Below, piece after piece: positions 54,481-62,951 of a stretch of 64,000 nt of DNA. Under the pieces are notes generated by a model. That model was not told the origin of the DNA. It saw nothing but the letters and a program-made list of their open reading frames with translations, and did no database searches. Within the stretch, counting starts at the first letter, position 1; the number at the start of each line of letters is the position of its first letter. This DNA comes from Tyzzerella sp. (GTDB taxonomy: Bacteria > Bacillota > Clostridia > Lachnospirales > Anaerotignaceae). The stretch lies in the NCBI GenBank assembly GCA_019415525.1, contig DXZA01000002.1:73313-137312 (forward strand). The letters are read 5' to 3'. Made by a program: the position numbers and the translations under genes.

Positions 54481-56037
54481 GTGAAACGTGCATTAATTAG
54501 TGTATCAGACAAAACAGGTATTATTGATTTTGCAAAAGAGCTTACAAACTTAGGTTATGAAATAATTTCAACAGGTGGAACTCATAAAGCTCTTGAAGAT
54601 GCAGGTTTGAAAGTTATAGGTATTTCAGATGTTACAGGTTTTCCAGAATGTCTTGATGGTAGAGTAAAAACTTTACACCCTTCAATTCATGCAGGTGTTC
54701 TTGCTATAAGAGGAAATGAAGAGCATATGAAACAGCTTGCAGAACTTGGTATAGATACTATTGATATGGTTGTTGTAAATCTTTATCCTTTTAAACAGAC
54801 TATATTAAAACCAAATGTTACAAGAGAAGAAGCTATTGAAAATATTGACATTGGTGGTCCAACAATGATTAGAGCAGCAGCAAAAAATTATCAAGATGTT
54901 GCTGTTGTTATTGACCCTAAGGACTACGATAAAATTATAGCTGAAATAAAAGAAACAGGAGATATTTCCGTTGATACAAAATTCTATCTTTCAGCAAAAG
55001 TATTTATGCACACATCACACTATGACAGCCTTATAGCTGAATATATGAAAAAGGTAGCAGGAATTGAACAGTTTCCAGATACAATAAGTCTTACATATGA
55101 AAAAGTTCAGGAAATGCGTTATGGTGAAAATCCTCATCAGAAAGCTGCTTTTTATAAAGAAGTTGGAGCAGGTGAAGGTATGCTTACAAGTGCTGTACAG
55201 CTTCATGGTAAAGAACTTTCATTTAATAATATAAACGATACAAACGGTGCTTTAGAACTTCTTAAAGAATATACAGAGCCTACAATAGTTGCTTGTAAAC
55301 ATTCAAATCCTTGTGGTGTTGCAAGTGCAGAAACTATTCATGAAGCATATGTAAAAGCATATAATTCAGACCCAGTATCTATTTTTGGTGGAATTATAGT
55401 TGCTAATAGAGAAATTGATAAAGCAACAGCTGAAGAAATTAATAAAATATTTGTTGAAATAGTTCTTGCTCCTTCATTTGAAAAAGAAGCTCTTGAAATT
55501 CTTGAACAGAAAAAGAATATTCGTCTTTTAACTCTTGAAGGAATTGATAAAAAACAGCCAAAAGGTTCAATTGATATTAAAAAAGTATCAGGTGGTATTC
55601 TTATTCAGGATATTGATAATGAGCTTCTTAATGAAGATGAACTTAAAGTTGTTACAAAAAGAAAACCAACAGAAAAAGAAATGGAAGACCTTCTTTTTGC
55701 TTGGAAAATGGTTAAATATACAAAATCAAATGGTATAGCAATAGGTAAGGATAAACAGTCTGTTGGTATTGGACCTGGACAGGTAAATAGAATTTGGGCT
55801 TGTAAACAGGCTATTGAACATGGTATAGACCATCTTGGAGCAGATACAGTAAAAGGTGCTGCACTTGCTTCTGATGCTTTCTTCCCATTCCCAGATTGTG
55901 TTGAGGAATGTGCAAAAGCTGGTATTACAGCTATAATTCAGCCAGGTGGCTCAATAAAAGACCAAGCTTCTATAGACGCATGTGATGAAGCTGGAATTGC
56001 AATGGTATTTACAGGAATGCGTCATTTTAGACACTAA
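54481..56037 (+). CDS. purH: Bifunctional AICAR transformylase/IMP cyclohydrolase
   Basis: 518 residues, carrying out the last two steps to IMP. The N-terminal domain (about 1-195) is the cyclohydrolase, with ISVSDKTGI, GGTHKALEDAG and FPECLDGRVKTLHP near 50. The C-terminal domain holds the AICAR transformylase with RYGENPHQKA near 213, KHSNPCGVA near 267 and the KSNGIA block near 418. The substrate AICAR is ZMP, the ligand of the riboswitch, so the enzyme is induced by its own accumulating substrate. GTG start 7 bases after AAGGAGG. No other pur gene adjoins. Confidence 0.96.
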   Translation: MKRALISVSDKTGIIDFAKELTNLGYEIISTGGTHKALEDAGLKVIGISDVTGFPECLDGRVKTLHPSIHAGVLAIRGNEEHMKQLAELGIDTIDMVVVNLYPFKQTILKPNVTREEAIENIDIGGPTMIRAAAKNYQDVAVVIDPKDYDKIIAEIKETGDISVDTKFYLSAKVFMHTSHYDSLIAEYMKKVAGIEQFPDTISLTYEKVQEMRYGENPHQKAAFYKEVGAGEGMLTSAVQLHGKELSFNNINDTNGALELLKEYTEPTIVACKHSNPCGVASAETIHEAYVKAYNSDPVSIFGGIIVANREIDKATAEEINKIFVEIVLAPSFEKEALEILEQKKNIRLLTLEGIDKKQPKGSIDIKKVSGGILIQDIDNELLNEDELKVVTKRKPTEKEMEDLLFAWKMVKYTKSNGIAIGKDKQSVGIGPGQVNRIWACKQAIEHGIDHLGADTVKGAALASDAFFPFPDCVEECAKAGITAIIQPGGSIKDQASIDACDEAGIAMVFTGMRHFRH

Positions 56038-56097
56038 TTAATTCATTATTAACTTTTTAAAATAAATAACTTTAATTGTAATATGTATGTACACTTT

Positions 56098-56124
56098 GAC
56101 TCCCCAAAAAGGGGAGTCTTTTTT
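56098..56124. terminator. Bidirectional terminator between purH and gpr
   Basis: GACTCCCC/GGGGAGTC with an AAAAA loop and TTTTTT after it; the G+C-rich stem is unusual for this window. It touches the gpr stop codon. Confidence 0.9.
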
Positions 56125-57124
56125 AGTATTTATATCTGTTAATATCATCTGTTGTAATTCCTTTATGCAAAGATATATTTATTGAGTTTCCTATTATATT
56201 TGCAAGTCTATCTATAACAGCATCAACTTCTTTTGGTGTAACAAACATATTTCCGGCATATGGTGTAAGTATTTCAGTTATAAGCTGATATTTTTCATCT
56301 GAATCAAGACTTTCAAGCATTTTATAAATTTCTGTTCCTTTTTTTGCAGAGGCTATCATATCATCTAATATTCTGTCTAATGTATCGTTTACAAGAGTTG
56401 CTGCATCAACAACAGTAGGTACACCTATACCTATTACAGGAATTCCTAAAGTTTCAGTATTAAGAGCCATTCTTTTATTACCAACACCAGCTCCAGGGGT
56501 TATACCTATATCGGACATTTGTATAGTTGCATTTATTCTTGAAAATTTTCTTGCTGCAAGTGCATCAATTGCTATTATTAAATCAGGTTTTATTTGGTCT
56601 GTAATACCTTTTATTATATCTCCGGTTTCTATACCAGTAATACCCATTACACCAGGTGAAATGGCACATACTGTACTTACAGCACCATCTATATCTTTTG
56701 ATATTGTATCCATAATATGACGTGTTACAAGTATTTTTGAAATTGTTTTAGGTCCTAAAGCATCTGGTGTAACATATCTATTTCCTAAGCCTACTATAAG
56801 GGTATTTGAAGAATTTATTTTATTTATATCCATAAGCTTTTTTATACATAAAGAAGTTTTTTCTATTATATATTCATGAGCTTCAATATCATTTTCACGC
56901 ATTTTTTCACATTCTATAGTTATATAATTTCCTATTGGTTTTCCTAATGTTTTACTACCATCTTCATTTAATATTTCTACATGGGTTATTATACAGTTAT
57001 TTTCATTTTCTGTATTTATTTTTACACCATCTATTTCTTCGTCACTAATTGTTTCTCTGGCTTCTATTGCTAAGTCTGTTCGTATTCCTGAATATATATT
57101 TATATCATGTAAATCCTTTTTCAT
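56123..57124 (-). CDS. gpr: GPR germination endopeptidase
   Basis: Aspartic-type peptidase of 333 residues that degrades small acid-soluble spore proteins at germination. The N-terminal propeptide and the IYSGIRTDLAIEARE processing region are present; VGLGNRYVTPDALGP near 127, AISPGVMGITGIET near 168, and the IAIDALAARK stretch near 197 are family blocks. Shows that the organism makes endospores. The ATG at 57124 has GGAGG upstream; a longer frame to 57190 is not needed. It is divergent from rpsT, as in many Firmicutes. A forespore sigma promoter was not recognised with confidence. Confidence 0.94.
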   Translation of the reverse strand: MKKDLHDINIYSGIRTDLAIEARETISDEEIDGVKINTENENNCIITHVEILNEDGSKTLGKPIGNYITIECEKMRENDIEAHEYIIEKTSLCIKKLMDINKINSSNTLIVGLGNRYVTPDALGPKTISKILVTRHIMDTISKDIDGAVSTVCAISPGVMGITGIETGDIIKGITDQIKPDLIIAIDALAARKFSRINATIQMSDIGITPGAGVGNKRMALNTETLGIPVIGIGVPTVVDAATLVNDTLDRILDDMIASAKKGTEIYKMLESLDSDEKYQLITEILTPYAGNMFVTPKEVDAVIDRLANIIGNSINISLHKGITTDDINRYKY

Positions 57125-57209
57125 AGTATTCCTCCAAAAAATGTATAGTATATTATAAAAATAGCTTATTTTTAAATTTATTTTATACATAATTTTTTTA
57201 ATATATTCA

Positions 57210-57238
57210 TTGACTTATTTGGCTCTATGAAGTAAAAT
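57210..57238 (+). promoter_or_regulatory. Promoter of rpsT
   Basis: TTGACT (57210-57215), 17-bp spacer, TAAAAT (57233-57238). Start predicted near 57245, giving a leader of about 140 nt. Confidence 0.8.
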
Positions 57239-57244
57239 ATATTA

Positions 57245-57328
57245 TGTTGGTTTAACCACAGGGCATTTAAGCCCAACCGTGTCGAAGAATGGTGGTTAAT
57301 ATTTTTTAAAAGCGATATTCCCCAATAT
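57245..57328 (+). promoter_or_regulatory. Structured rpsT leader with terminator-like hairpin
   Basis: TTAACCAC (57252-57259) pairs with GTGGTTAA (57292-57299), enclosing a GGGC/GCCC hairpin (57261-57274), and is followed by TATTTTTT: an attenuator layout. An alternative, exclusive pairing joins GTTGG near 57246-57250 with CCAAC (57273-57277). A second small hairpin, GATATT/AATATC, follows near 57314-57329. The pattern suggests autoregulation by S20, or another leader class that I cannot name. Confidence 0.6.
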
Positions 57329-57385
57329 CTATTTAAAAAAACAAAAAAGTAAATTAAAAAAACAATTTTTAGGAGGAACACTAAC

Positions 57386-57652
57386 GTGGCAAATATTAAA
57401 TCTGCAAAAAAAAGAATTAAAGTCATCAGCAAAAAGACATTAAGAAATAGAATGATTAAATCTCAGACAAAAACAGCTATCAAAAAAGTTGTTGTAGCTG
57501 TTAATGCTGGAAACAAAGAAGAAGCAGCAGCAGCATTAGTTGGTGCAATTTCAGCTATCGATAGAGCATACACAAAAGGAATTTTCCACAAAAACGCTGC
57601 AGCTAGAAAGAAATCAACTCTTGCTAGACTTGTAAACGGAATGAATGCTTAA
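57386..57652 (+). CDS. rpsT: 30S ribosomal protein S20
   Basis: 88 residues, strongly basic and helical; starts ANIKSAKKRIKVISKKTLRN and has the KGIFHKNAAARKKSTLARLVN block near the C-terminus. It binds 16S rRNA early in assembly. GTG start with AGGAGGA upstream. Preceded by a long structured leader and followed by a terminator, so it is expressed alone. Confidence 0.97.
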   Translation: MANIKSAKKRIKVISKKTLRNRMIKSQTKTAIKKVVVAVNAGNKEEAAAALVGAISAIDRAYTKGIFHKNAAARKKSTLARLVNGMNA

Positions 57653-57664
57653 TTAAAAAATTTG

Positions 57665-57698
57665 CAGACTTATGGTTTTACCATGAGTCTGTTTTTTT
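57665..57698 (+). terminator. Terminator after rpsT
   Basis: CAGACTTATGG/CCATGAGTCTG hairpin (one G-U) followed by TTTTTTT. Confidence 0.9.
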
Positions 57699-57733
57699 AT
57701 TTTCAAACTTTATTGTGAAGGAGAAATATATCT

Positions 57734-58204
57734 ATGACAAAAACAAATGCTATGAGAATGCTTGATACAGAAGGAATTAGTTATAGTATAAAAGAATATG
57801 ATTATGATGAAAACAATCTTTCAGGTAGTCATGCAGCCGAAGAAATAGGTATGAACCCTGAACAGGTATTTAAAACACTTGTTACAAGAGGTGATAAAAA
57901 CGGTATAAATGTTTTTTGTGTCCCTGTTGATGCCGAGCTTGACCTTAAAAAGGCTGCACAGGTTTCAGGAAATAAAAAAATTGAAATGATACACGTAAAA
58001 GAAATTCTTGGACTTACAGGATATATAAGAGGTGGTTGTTCACCTATTGGAATGAAAAAGAAGTATCCTACATATATAGATGAAACAGCTATACTATTTG
58101 ATGAAATAGCTGTTAGTGCTGGTATAAGAGGACAGCAGATAATAATAAATCCGGAAAAGCTTATAGAATTTGTTTCTGCAAAAGAGGTTGAAATTACAAA
58201 ATGA
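57734..58204 (+). CDS. ybaK: YbaK/EbsC-type aminoacyl-tRNA deacylase
   Basis: 156-residue single-domain editing protein that hydrolyses Cys-tRNA(Pro) or similar mischarged tRNAs. Family text: QVFKTLVTRGD near residue 44, VPVDAELDLKKAA near 63, and GYIRGGCSPIGMKKKYPTYID near 96. GAAGGAG precedes the ATG. Its last 4 bases overlap the HD-domain gene. Confidence 0.9.
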   Translation: MTKTNAMRMLDTEGISYSIKEYDYDENNLSGSHAAEEIGMNPEQVFKTLVTRGDKNGINVFCVPVDAELDLKKAAQVSGNKKIEMIHVKEILGLTGYIRGGCSPIGMKKKYPTYIDETAILFDEIAVSAGIRGQQIIINPEKLIEFVSAKEVEITK

Positions 58205-58629
58205 TATATACACAGTTAACTAAAAAGGCTATGAATATTGCTTATAATGCCTATAAAGATTTATATGATAAGGGTGGTGTACCATATATAATACACCCAT
58301 TTTGTGTTGCTGAAAAAATGAAAGATGAAAAAACAACAGTTGCAGCACTTTTACATGATGTTGTTGAAGATACAAACTTAACATTTGATGATTTAAGAAA
58401 AGAGGGTATAACTGAAGATATAATTGAGGCACTTATATTACTTACTCATAATAGTAATGAGGATTATATGGAATATATTTATAAAATAAAAAATAATCCT
58501 ATTGCGTGTGCTGTAAAAAAAGAAGATATTATTCATAATAGCGATATTACACGACTTAATAATATAACTGAAAAAGATATTAAAAGAATAGAAAAATATA
58601 AGATTGCTCTTGAATTTCTTACAAAATAA
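58201..58629 (+). CDS. Small stand-alone HD-domain protein, SpoT/MESH1-like hydrolase fold
   Basis: 142-residue HD-superfamily protein. The metal and catalytic pattern follows the hydrolase half of RelA/SpoT: YIIHPFCVAEKM near 29, LLHDVVEDTN near 50 with the HD and ED pairs, and KKEDIIHNSD near 106. No synthetase or regulatory domain is attached, so a small alarmone hydrolase is the natural guess; related HD proteins act on other nucleotides. ATGA overlap with ybaK implies coupled translation. Confidence 0.75.
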   Translation: MIYTQLTKKAMNIAYNAYKDLYDKGGVPYIIHPFCVAEKMKDEKTTVAALLHDVVEDTNLTFDDLRKEGITEDIIEALILLTHNSNEDYMEYIYKIKNNPIACAVKKEDIIHNSDITRLNNITEKDIKRIEKYKIALEFLTK

Positions 58630-58632
58630 TAA

Positions 58633-58655
58633 AAACCGGATTAATAATCCGGTTT
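58633..58655. terminator. Bidirectional terminator between the HD gene and dacF
   Basis: AAACCGGATT/AATCCGGTTT hairpin, three-base loop. The T run is better on the minus strand, for the carboxypeptidase gene. Confidence 0.8.
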
Positions 58656-58658
58656 CTA

Positions 58659-60059
58659 TTATTTTAATGCTCTTTTTCTATTCATATTGTATTTTTTTTG
58701 TCTGTTTTTACGTCTATTTATTAATTTTAAACGTTCTTTATTTTTACGTCTTAAAGTGAAAATTATAAATATAATTAATATTATAATCAATACTATTTTT
58801 AACACATTAAATATAGTTTCTTTCAATTTCTCTTTATATTGTGCATCAAGTTCCGCTTCTGGTATTGCAGTAATTGTTTTTGTTGCAGTAAGTTGTGAAG
58901 AACCTACTAAAGTATCACCATTATATACATCTATTGTACCAACAGAATCACCTTCATTGATTGTAGGAACAAGGTTTTCTTGTTTTATGTTTATTTTTTG
59001 TGTATACTCCGGTGCAGTTTCAGATTTTTTTATTGTTGTATAAACATTATCTTTAGCAGTTATATCAAGTGTACCTAAATCAATAGTATCTTTTTTATAT
59101 GTTTGAGTTATGTTTTCACTTGTTTTAAATCCATCAGCAGAAAATGCAGTTAATGTTTCGTAATTTTCAAAACCATAATCAAAAAGTGTTGTAGTATCAA
59201 CATAAGTGTTTGCACCTGTATCCTTTAAAACAACAGCTATAAGCTCTGTATTTCCTCTTTTTGCATAAGTTACTAATGTATTAAGAGCTTGGTTTGTAAA
59301 GCCTGTTTTACCACCTTCACAGCCGTCATAAACATATATTGAAGGAGGTTTTATCATTTGATGCTGTGCATATAAATATCTTGTTTCAGGCTGTTTATTA
59401 GTTGGAGGTATTTCATACTTTAATGTAGATATTATTTCTTTAAATTTATCATATTTTAATACTTCCTGAGCTATAAGAGCCATATCATAAGCTGATGTAT
59501 AGTGATTATCATCATGAAGACCATTAGGGTTTACAAAATTTGTATTTTTACAGCCAAGCTCTTTTGCTTTATCATTCATCATTTTAGCAAAGCCTTCTTT
59601 TGAACCACCAATATGTTCAGCAACACCTAAAGATGCTTCATTTGCAGATTGTAAAAGTATAGCATAAAGACATTGTTCAAGAGTTATTTGTTCTCCAACA
59701 TCAAGAGCTATATGGCTACTGTTTCGTTCTATACCAAAAATAGCATCCTCTGAGAATGTAACAGTTTCATCAAGATTTCCATATTCAAATGCTAAAAGTA
59801 CTGTCATAAGTTTTGTGATACTTGCAGGATAAAGCTGTTCGTGCATATTTTTTTCATAAAGTATTTCGCCTGTTGCGGCATCCATAAGTATTGCACTTTC
59901 AGCTATAATATTAAGAGATGTATTTTTATCAATGAGTGATGTTTTTTCTTCTGAAGTTTCAATAGACGACAAATTGGTATTTTTTTCTGCATAAACTGTG
60001 GAAATATTAGCAGAAAAAATATATAATAAAATGAAAAGTTTTAAAAAAGCTGTTCTCAT
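58659..60059 (-). CDS. D-alanyl-D-alanine carboxypeptidase (DacF/PBP5 type)
   Basis: Low-molecular-weight penicillin-binding protein, 466 residues, that trims the terminal D-Ala of stem peptides. A signal peptide covers residues 1-24. The active site has SITK (Ser80, Lys83), SAN (138-140) and KTG (251-253). A beta-rich PBP5 C-terminal domain spans about 290-410. A transmembrane helix (about 419-438) and a very basic tail of Lys/Arg follow, an anchor used in place of the usual amphipathic helix. GGAGA precedes the ATG; an extended -10 (TGATATAAT, 60115-60107) lies upstream on the minus strand. Confidence 0.92.
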   Translation of the reverse strand: MRTAFLKLFILLYIFSANISTVYAEKNTNLSSIETSEEKTSLIDKNTSLNIIAESAILMDAATGEILYEKNMHEQLYPASITKLMTVLLAFEYGNLDETVTFSEDAIFGIERNSSHIALDVGEQITLEQCLYAILLQSANEASLGVAEHIGGSKEGFAKMMNDKAKELGCKNTNFVNPNGLHDDNHYTSAYDMALIAQEVLKYDKFKEIISTLKYEIPPTNKQPETRYLYAQHQMIKPPSIYVYDGCEGGKTGFTNQALNTLVTYAKRGNTELIAVVLKDTGANTYVDTTTLFDYGFENYETLTAFSADGFKTSENITQTYKKDTIDLGTLDITAKDNVYTTIKKSETAPEYTQKINIKQENLVPTINEGDSVGTIDVYNGDTLVGSSQLTATKTITAIPEAELDAQYKEKLKETIFNVLKIVLIIILIIFIIFTLRRKNKERLKLINRRKNRQKKYNMNRKRALK

Positions 60060-60163
60060 TTTTTTCTCCTTACAAATATATTTTAAATAATTTAATACAA
60101 TTATTTATTATATCAGATTTTCTCAAAAATAGAAACTTTTTTATGAGTGGAAGTGATTAAAAT

Positions 60164-60793
60164 TTGAAATTTAATATTTTTAATAAAAATAATATTAAAA
60201 TTATATATATGTGTATAATAATACTATTTTCGGGAATATGGTATAAAGGTTATATACAGAAAAATTTTGGAGCGGTTTTGTTTAATAATGATAATCAATT
60301 TGTTGAACAATTAAATTCTAACTATAAAAGTAATATTTATGTTGAAATAAGTGGTAGTGTACACAATCCTAATGTATACAGTATGAGTAATTATGATACA
60401 CTACAAGAGCTTATAAATAAAGCTGGCGGGCTTTTAGAAAATGTTAATGTTCCATATGAATATCTAAAAATGCCATTATTTGATGGACAGAATTTTATAA
60501 TTGAGAATTCCGGAGAAATATGTATAATTTATAGTGAGGCGATACAAGAAAGAAATGTGCCAAATGATACTGAAACATCAGAAGATGTTATACTTCAAAA
60601 TGGTATAAATATTAATACTGCCACAAAAGAGGAACTTATGGTTCTTCCAAGTATAGGAGAAGCTTTATCGGATAGAATTATTGAGTATAGAGAAAGTAGT
60701 GGTGGATTTAAAAATATTGAAGAAATAAAAAATGTTTATGGGATAGGTGATAAAACTTTTGAAAAGATAAAAGATTTTATCACTATAGAATAA
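60164..60793 (+). CDS. comEA: ComEA-like DNA-binding competence protein
   Basis: Membrane-anchored DNA receptor of 209 residues. One N-terminal helix (about 12-28), an SLBB domain (about 55-118, with YVEISGSVHNPNVY), and a C-terminal helix-hairpin-helix pair (about 145-209, with ININTATKEELMVLPSIGEALSDRI) that binds double-stranded DNA. The start is TTG, about 8 bases after a GGAAGTGAT site. comEC begins at 63905, with three genes in between, so a competence or DNA-uptake role is supported. Secretion-linked ComEA relatives of other function exist. Confidence 0.85.
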   Translation: MKFNIFNKNNIKIIYMCIIILFSGIWYKGYIQKNFGAVLFNNDNQFVEQLNSNYKSNIYVEISGSVHNPNVYSMSNYDTLQELINKAGGLLENVNVPYEYLKMPLFDGQNFIIENSGEICIIYSEAIQERNVPNDTETSEDVILQNGININTATKEELMVLPSIGEALSDRIIEYRESSGGFKNIEEIKNVYGIGDKTFEKIKDFITIE

Positions 60794-60806
60794 TTGGGAG
60801 GTAAAA

Positions 60807-61496
60807 ATGGCTTATAAAATTTTAGTTGTAGATGATGAAAAGCTTATTGTAAAAGGCATAAAGTTTTCTCTTGAACAAGATGGAATGGAGGTAACTTCTG
60901 CCTATGATGGAGAGGAAGCTCTAAATCTTATAAAGACAGGAGATTTTGACCTTGTTGTTTTAGATGTTATGCTTCCGAAAATGGATGGACTTGATGTCTG
61001 TCAGCAAACAAGAGAATTTTCACAAGTACCTATAATAATGGTTACGGCAAAAGGCGAAGATATGGATAAAATTATGGGTCTTGAGTATGGTGCAGATGAT
61101 TATATAACAAAGCCTTTTAATATATTGGAGCTTAAAGCAAGAATAAAGGCTATACTTAGAAGAAGTGTAAAAAAATCAGTTCCTGTAAAAGAGACAGCAA
61201 AAACTCTTAAAATAAGAGGTCTTGAACTTGAATATGAAAGCAGACGTGTATTTATAGATGGTAAAGAAACTAATCTTACAGCAAAGGAATTTGACCTTCT
61301 TGAACTTTTTATGGAAAATCCAGGAAAGGTATATAGTAGAGAAAATCTTCTTGATACTGTTTGGGGTTATGATTACCCTGGAGATGTAAGAACTGTTGAC
61401 GTTCATGTAAGAAGACTTAGAGAAAAAATTGAAGAAAAACCAAGTGAGCCAAAGTATATATTCACAAAATGGGGAGTTGGTTACTATTTTAACTAA
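60807..61496 (+). CDS. OmpR/PhoB-family response regulator
   Basis: 229 residues. Receiver domain with the acidic pocket VVDDEK, phospho-acceptor Asp53 in VLDVMLPKMDG, and the conserved Thr/Lys (VTAKG, TKPF). The C-terminal winged-helix domain (about 130-229) has LTAKEFDLLELF, the VWGYDYPGDVRTVDVHV recognition segment and KYIFTKWGVGYYF. It pairs with the histidine kinase that follows and overlaps it. GGGAGG precedes the ATG. Lies 13 bases after comEA. Confidence 0.95.
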   Translation: MAYKILVVDDEKLIVKGIKFSLEQDGMEVTSAYDGEEALNLIKTGDFDLVVLDVMLPKMDGLDVCQQTREFSQVPIIMVTAKGEDMDKIMGLEYGADDYITKPFNILELKARIKAILRRSVKKSVPVKETAKTLKIRGLELEYESRRVFIDGKETNLTAKEFDLLELFMENPGKVYSRENLLDTVWGYDYPGDVRTVDVHVRRLREKIEEKPSEPKYIFTKWGVGYYFN

Positions 61497-62931
61497 AGGT
61501 AAAAAACCGTTTAAAAGTCTTAGATGGACTCTTCTTGCAACATATATATTTATAGGATTTGTACCTCTTTTATTTTTTACAAGTACAATATTTAGAACTA
61601 TGGATAAATATTATATAGAAGAGCGAAAAAAAGAAATGCTTAGTCAAGCAAATGTAATATCAGGTCATATAACAGTTATGAATTATCTTTTTGATGAAAG
61701 TAAAAAAGAACTTTTTGACTATGATATTCAAGAAACAAGTCGTCAAGGTGGATACAGAATAGTAGTTCTTGACTCAAAAGGAATAGTTGTAAATGACTCT
61801 AATAAAACTATTGTAGGTAAGACTATTGTACTTCCTGAAGTTATAGAAGCTCTTGATAATAAAGATATTGCAAGAGAACAAGCAGGAGAGGTTATATATG
61901 CAGCAGTTACAATAGTTGATGATAATTCAAAACAAATTGGAGCAGTACTTATATCTGATTCAGCAGCAGATATATTTGATACAATAGGAGATATTCAAAA
62001 GCAAGTTGTAATACTTCTTTGTGGTGTTGTTATAATATCAGGAATTATAATGTTTTTTATGTCACAAATAACAACAGAGCCTCTAAAAAATATGCTTGCT
62101 GTAATTAAAAAAATGTCGGAAGGACATCTTGACCAAAGAGTAATAGTAAATAAAAGAAGTCATAACGAAATATCTGACCTTGCAGAGGCTTGTAATAATA
62201 TGGCAGACAAACTTGAACAGGTTGAAAGTACAAGACAAACTTTTGTTTCAAATGTATCTCATGAGCTTAAAACTCCTTTAAGTTCTATAAAAGTTTTAAG
62301 TGAGTCAATACTTTTACAAGAGGAAGTTCCTAAGGAAATGTATGTAGAATTTCTCCAAGATATTAATTCTGAAGTAGATAGAATGACAGAGATAATAAAT
62401 GATTTACTTACACTTGTTAAACTTGACCAAAGAGAAATTCCTATAAAATATGAATCAACAGATATGGTTAAACTTTGTAAAGAGATTGTAAAAAGACTTT
62501 CGCCTCTTGCTTTGGCAAAAGACATTTATCTTGAGCTTATAGCAGAAAAAGAAGTTATTGCAGAGGTTGATGTAACAAAATTTACTCTTGCAATATCTAA
62601 TCTTATTGAGAATGGTATAAAATATACAGATAATGGAGGTACGGTAACTGTATATGTAGACTGTGACCATCAAAATGCATTTTTTAAGGTTACAGATACA
62701 GGAATAGGGATTGCTGAAGAAGAACTTGGAAAAATATTTAATAGATTTTATCGTGTTGATAAAACTCGTGATAGAGAAACAGGAGGAACAGGATTGGGAC
62801 TTTCTATAACTCATTCTACAGTTCTTATGCATAACGGCAGTATAAAGGTTACAAGTAAAGAAAATGAAGGAACTACATTTGTTGTAAGAATTCCTTTAAG
62901 ACATAATGTAAAAACAACAGAAGCTGTATAA
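61477..62931 (+). CDS. Membrane sensor histidine kinase
   Basis: About 484 residues. Transmembrane helix 1 (about 19-40), an extracytoplasmic sensor region of about 130 residues, transmembrane helix 2 (about 177-198), HAMP, HisKA with the phospho-acceptor His262 in SNVSHELKTPL, and HATPase_c with N, G1 (DTGIGI) and G2 (GGTGLGLS) boxes. Similar to WalK-type kinases in layout, but lacks a PAS domain. The start is uncertain: TTG at 61477 is used here, directly after GGGGAG and overlapping the regulator by 20 bases; the frame is open to TTG 61429. Confidence 0.88.
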   Translation: MVTILTKGKKPFKSLRWTLLATYIFIGFVPLLFFTSTIFRTMDKYYIEERKKEMLSQANVISGHITVMNYLFDESKKELFDYDIQETSRQGGYRIVVLDSKGIVVNDSNKTIVGKTIVLPEVIEALDNKDIAREQAGEVIYAAVTIVDDNSKQIGAVLISDSAADIFDTIGDIQKQVVILLCGVVIISGIIMFFMSQITTEPLKNMLAVIKKMSEGHLDQRVIVNKRSHNEISDLAEACNNMADKLEQVESTRQTFVSNVSHELKTPLSSIKVLSESILLQEEVPKEMYVEFLQDINSEVDRMTEIINDLLTLVKLDQREIPIKYESTDMVKLCKEIVKRLSPLALAKDIYLELIAEKEVIAEVDVTKFTLAISNLIENGIKYTDNGGTVTVYVDCDHQNAFFKVTDTGIGIAEEELGKIFNRFYRVDKTRDRETGGTGLGLSITHSTVLMHNGSIKVTSKENEGTTFVVRIPLRHNVKTTEAV

Positions 62932-62951
62932 AAGTCAGGGGGTGTTTTCCA

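Noticed and set aside
57130..57210. Forespore sigma-G-like promoter for gpr (TATACTA on the minus strand)
   Set aside because: The -10 resembles the consensus but no matching -35 is found at the right distance.
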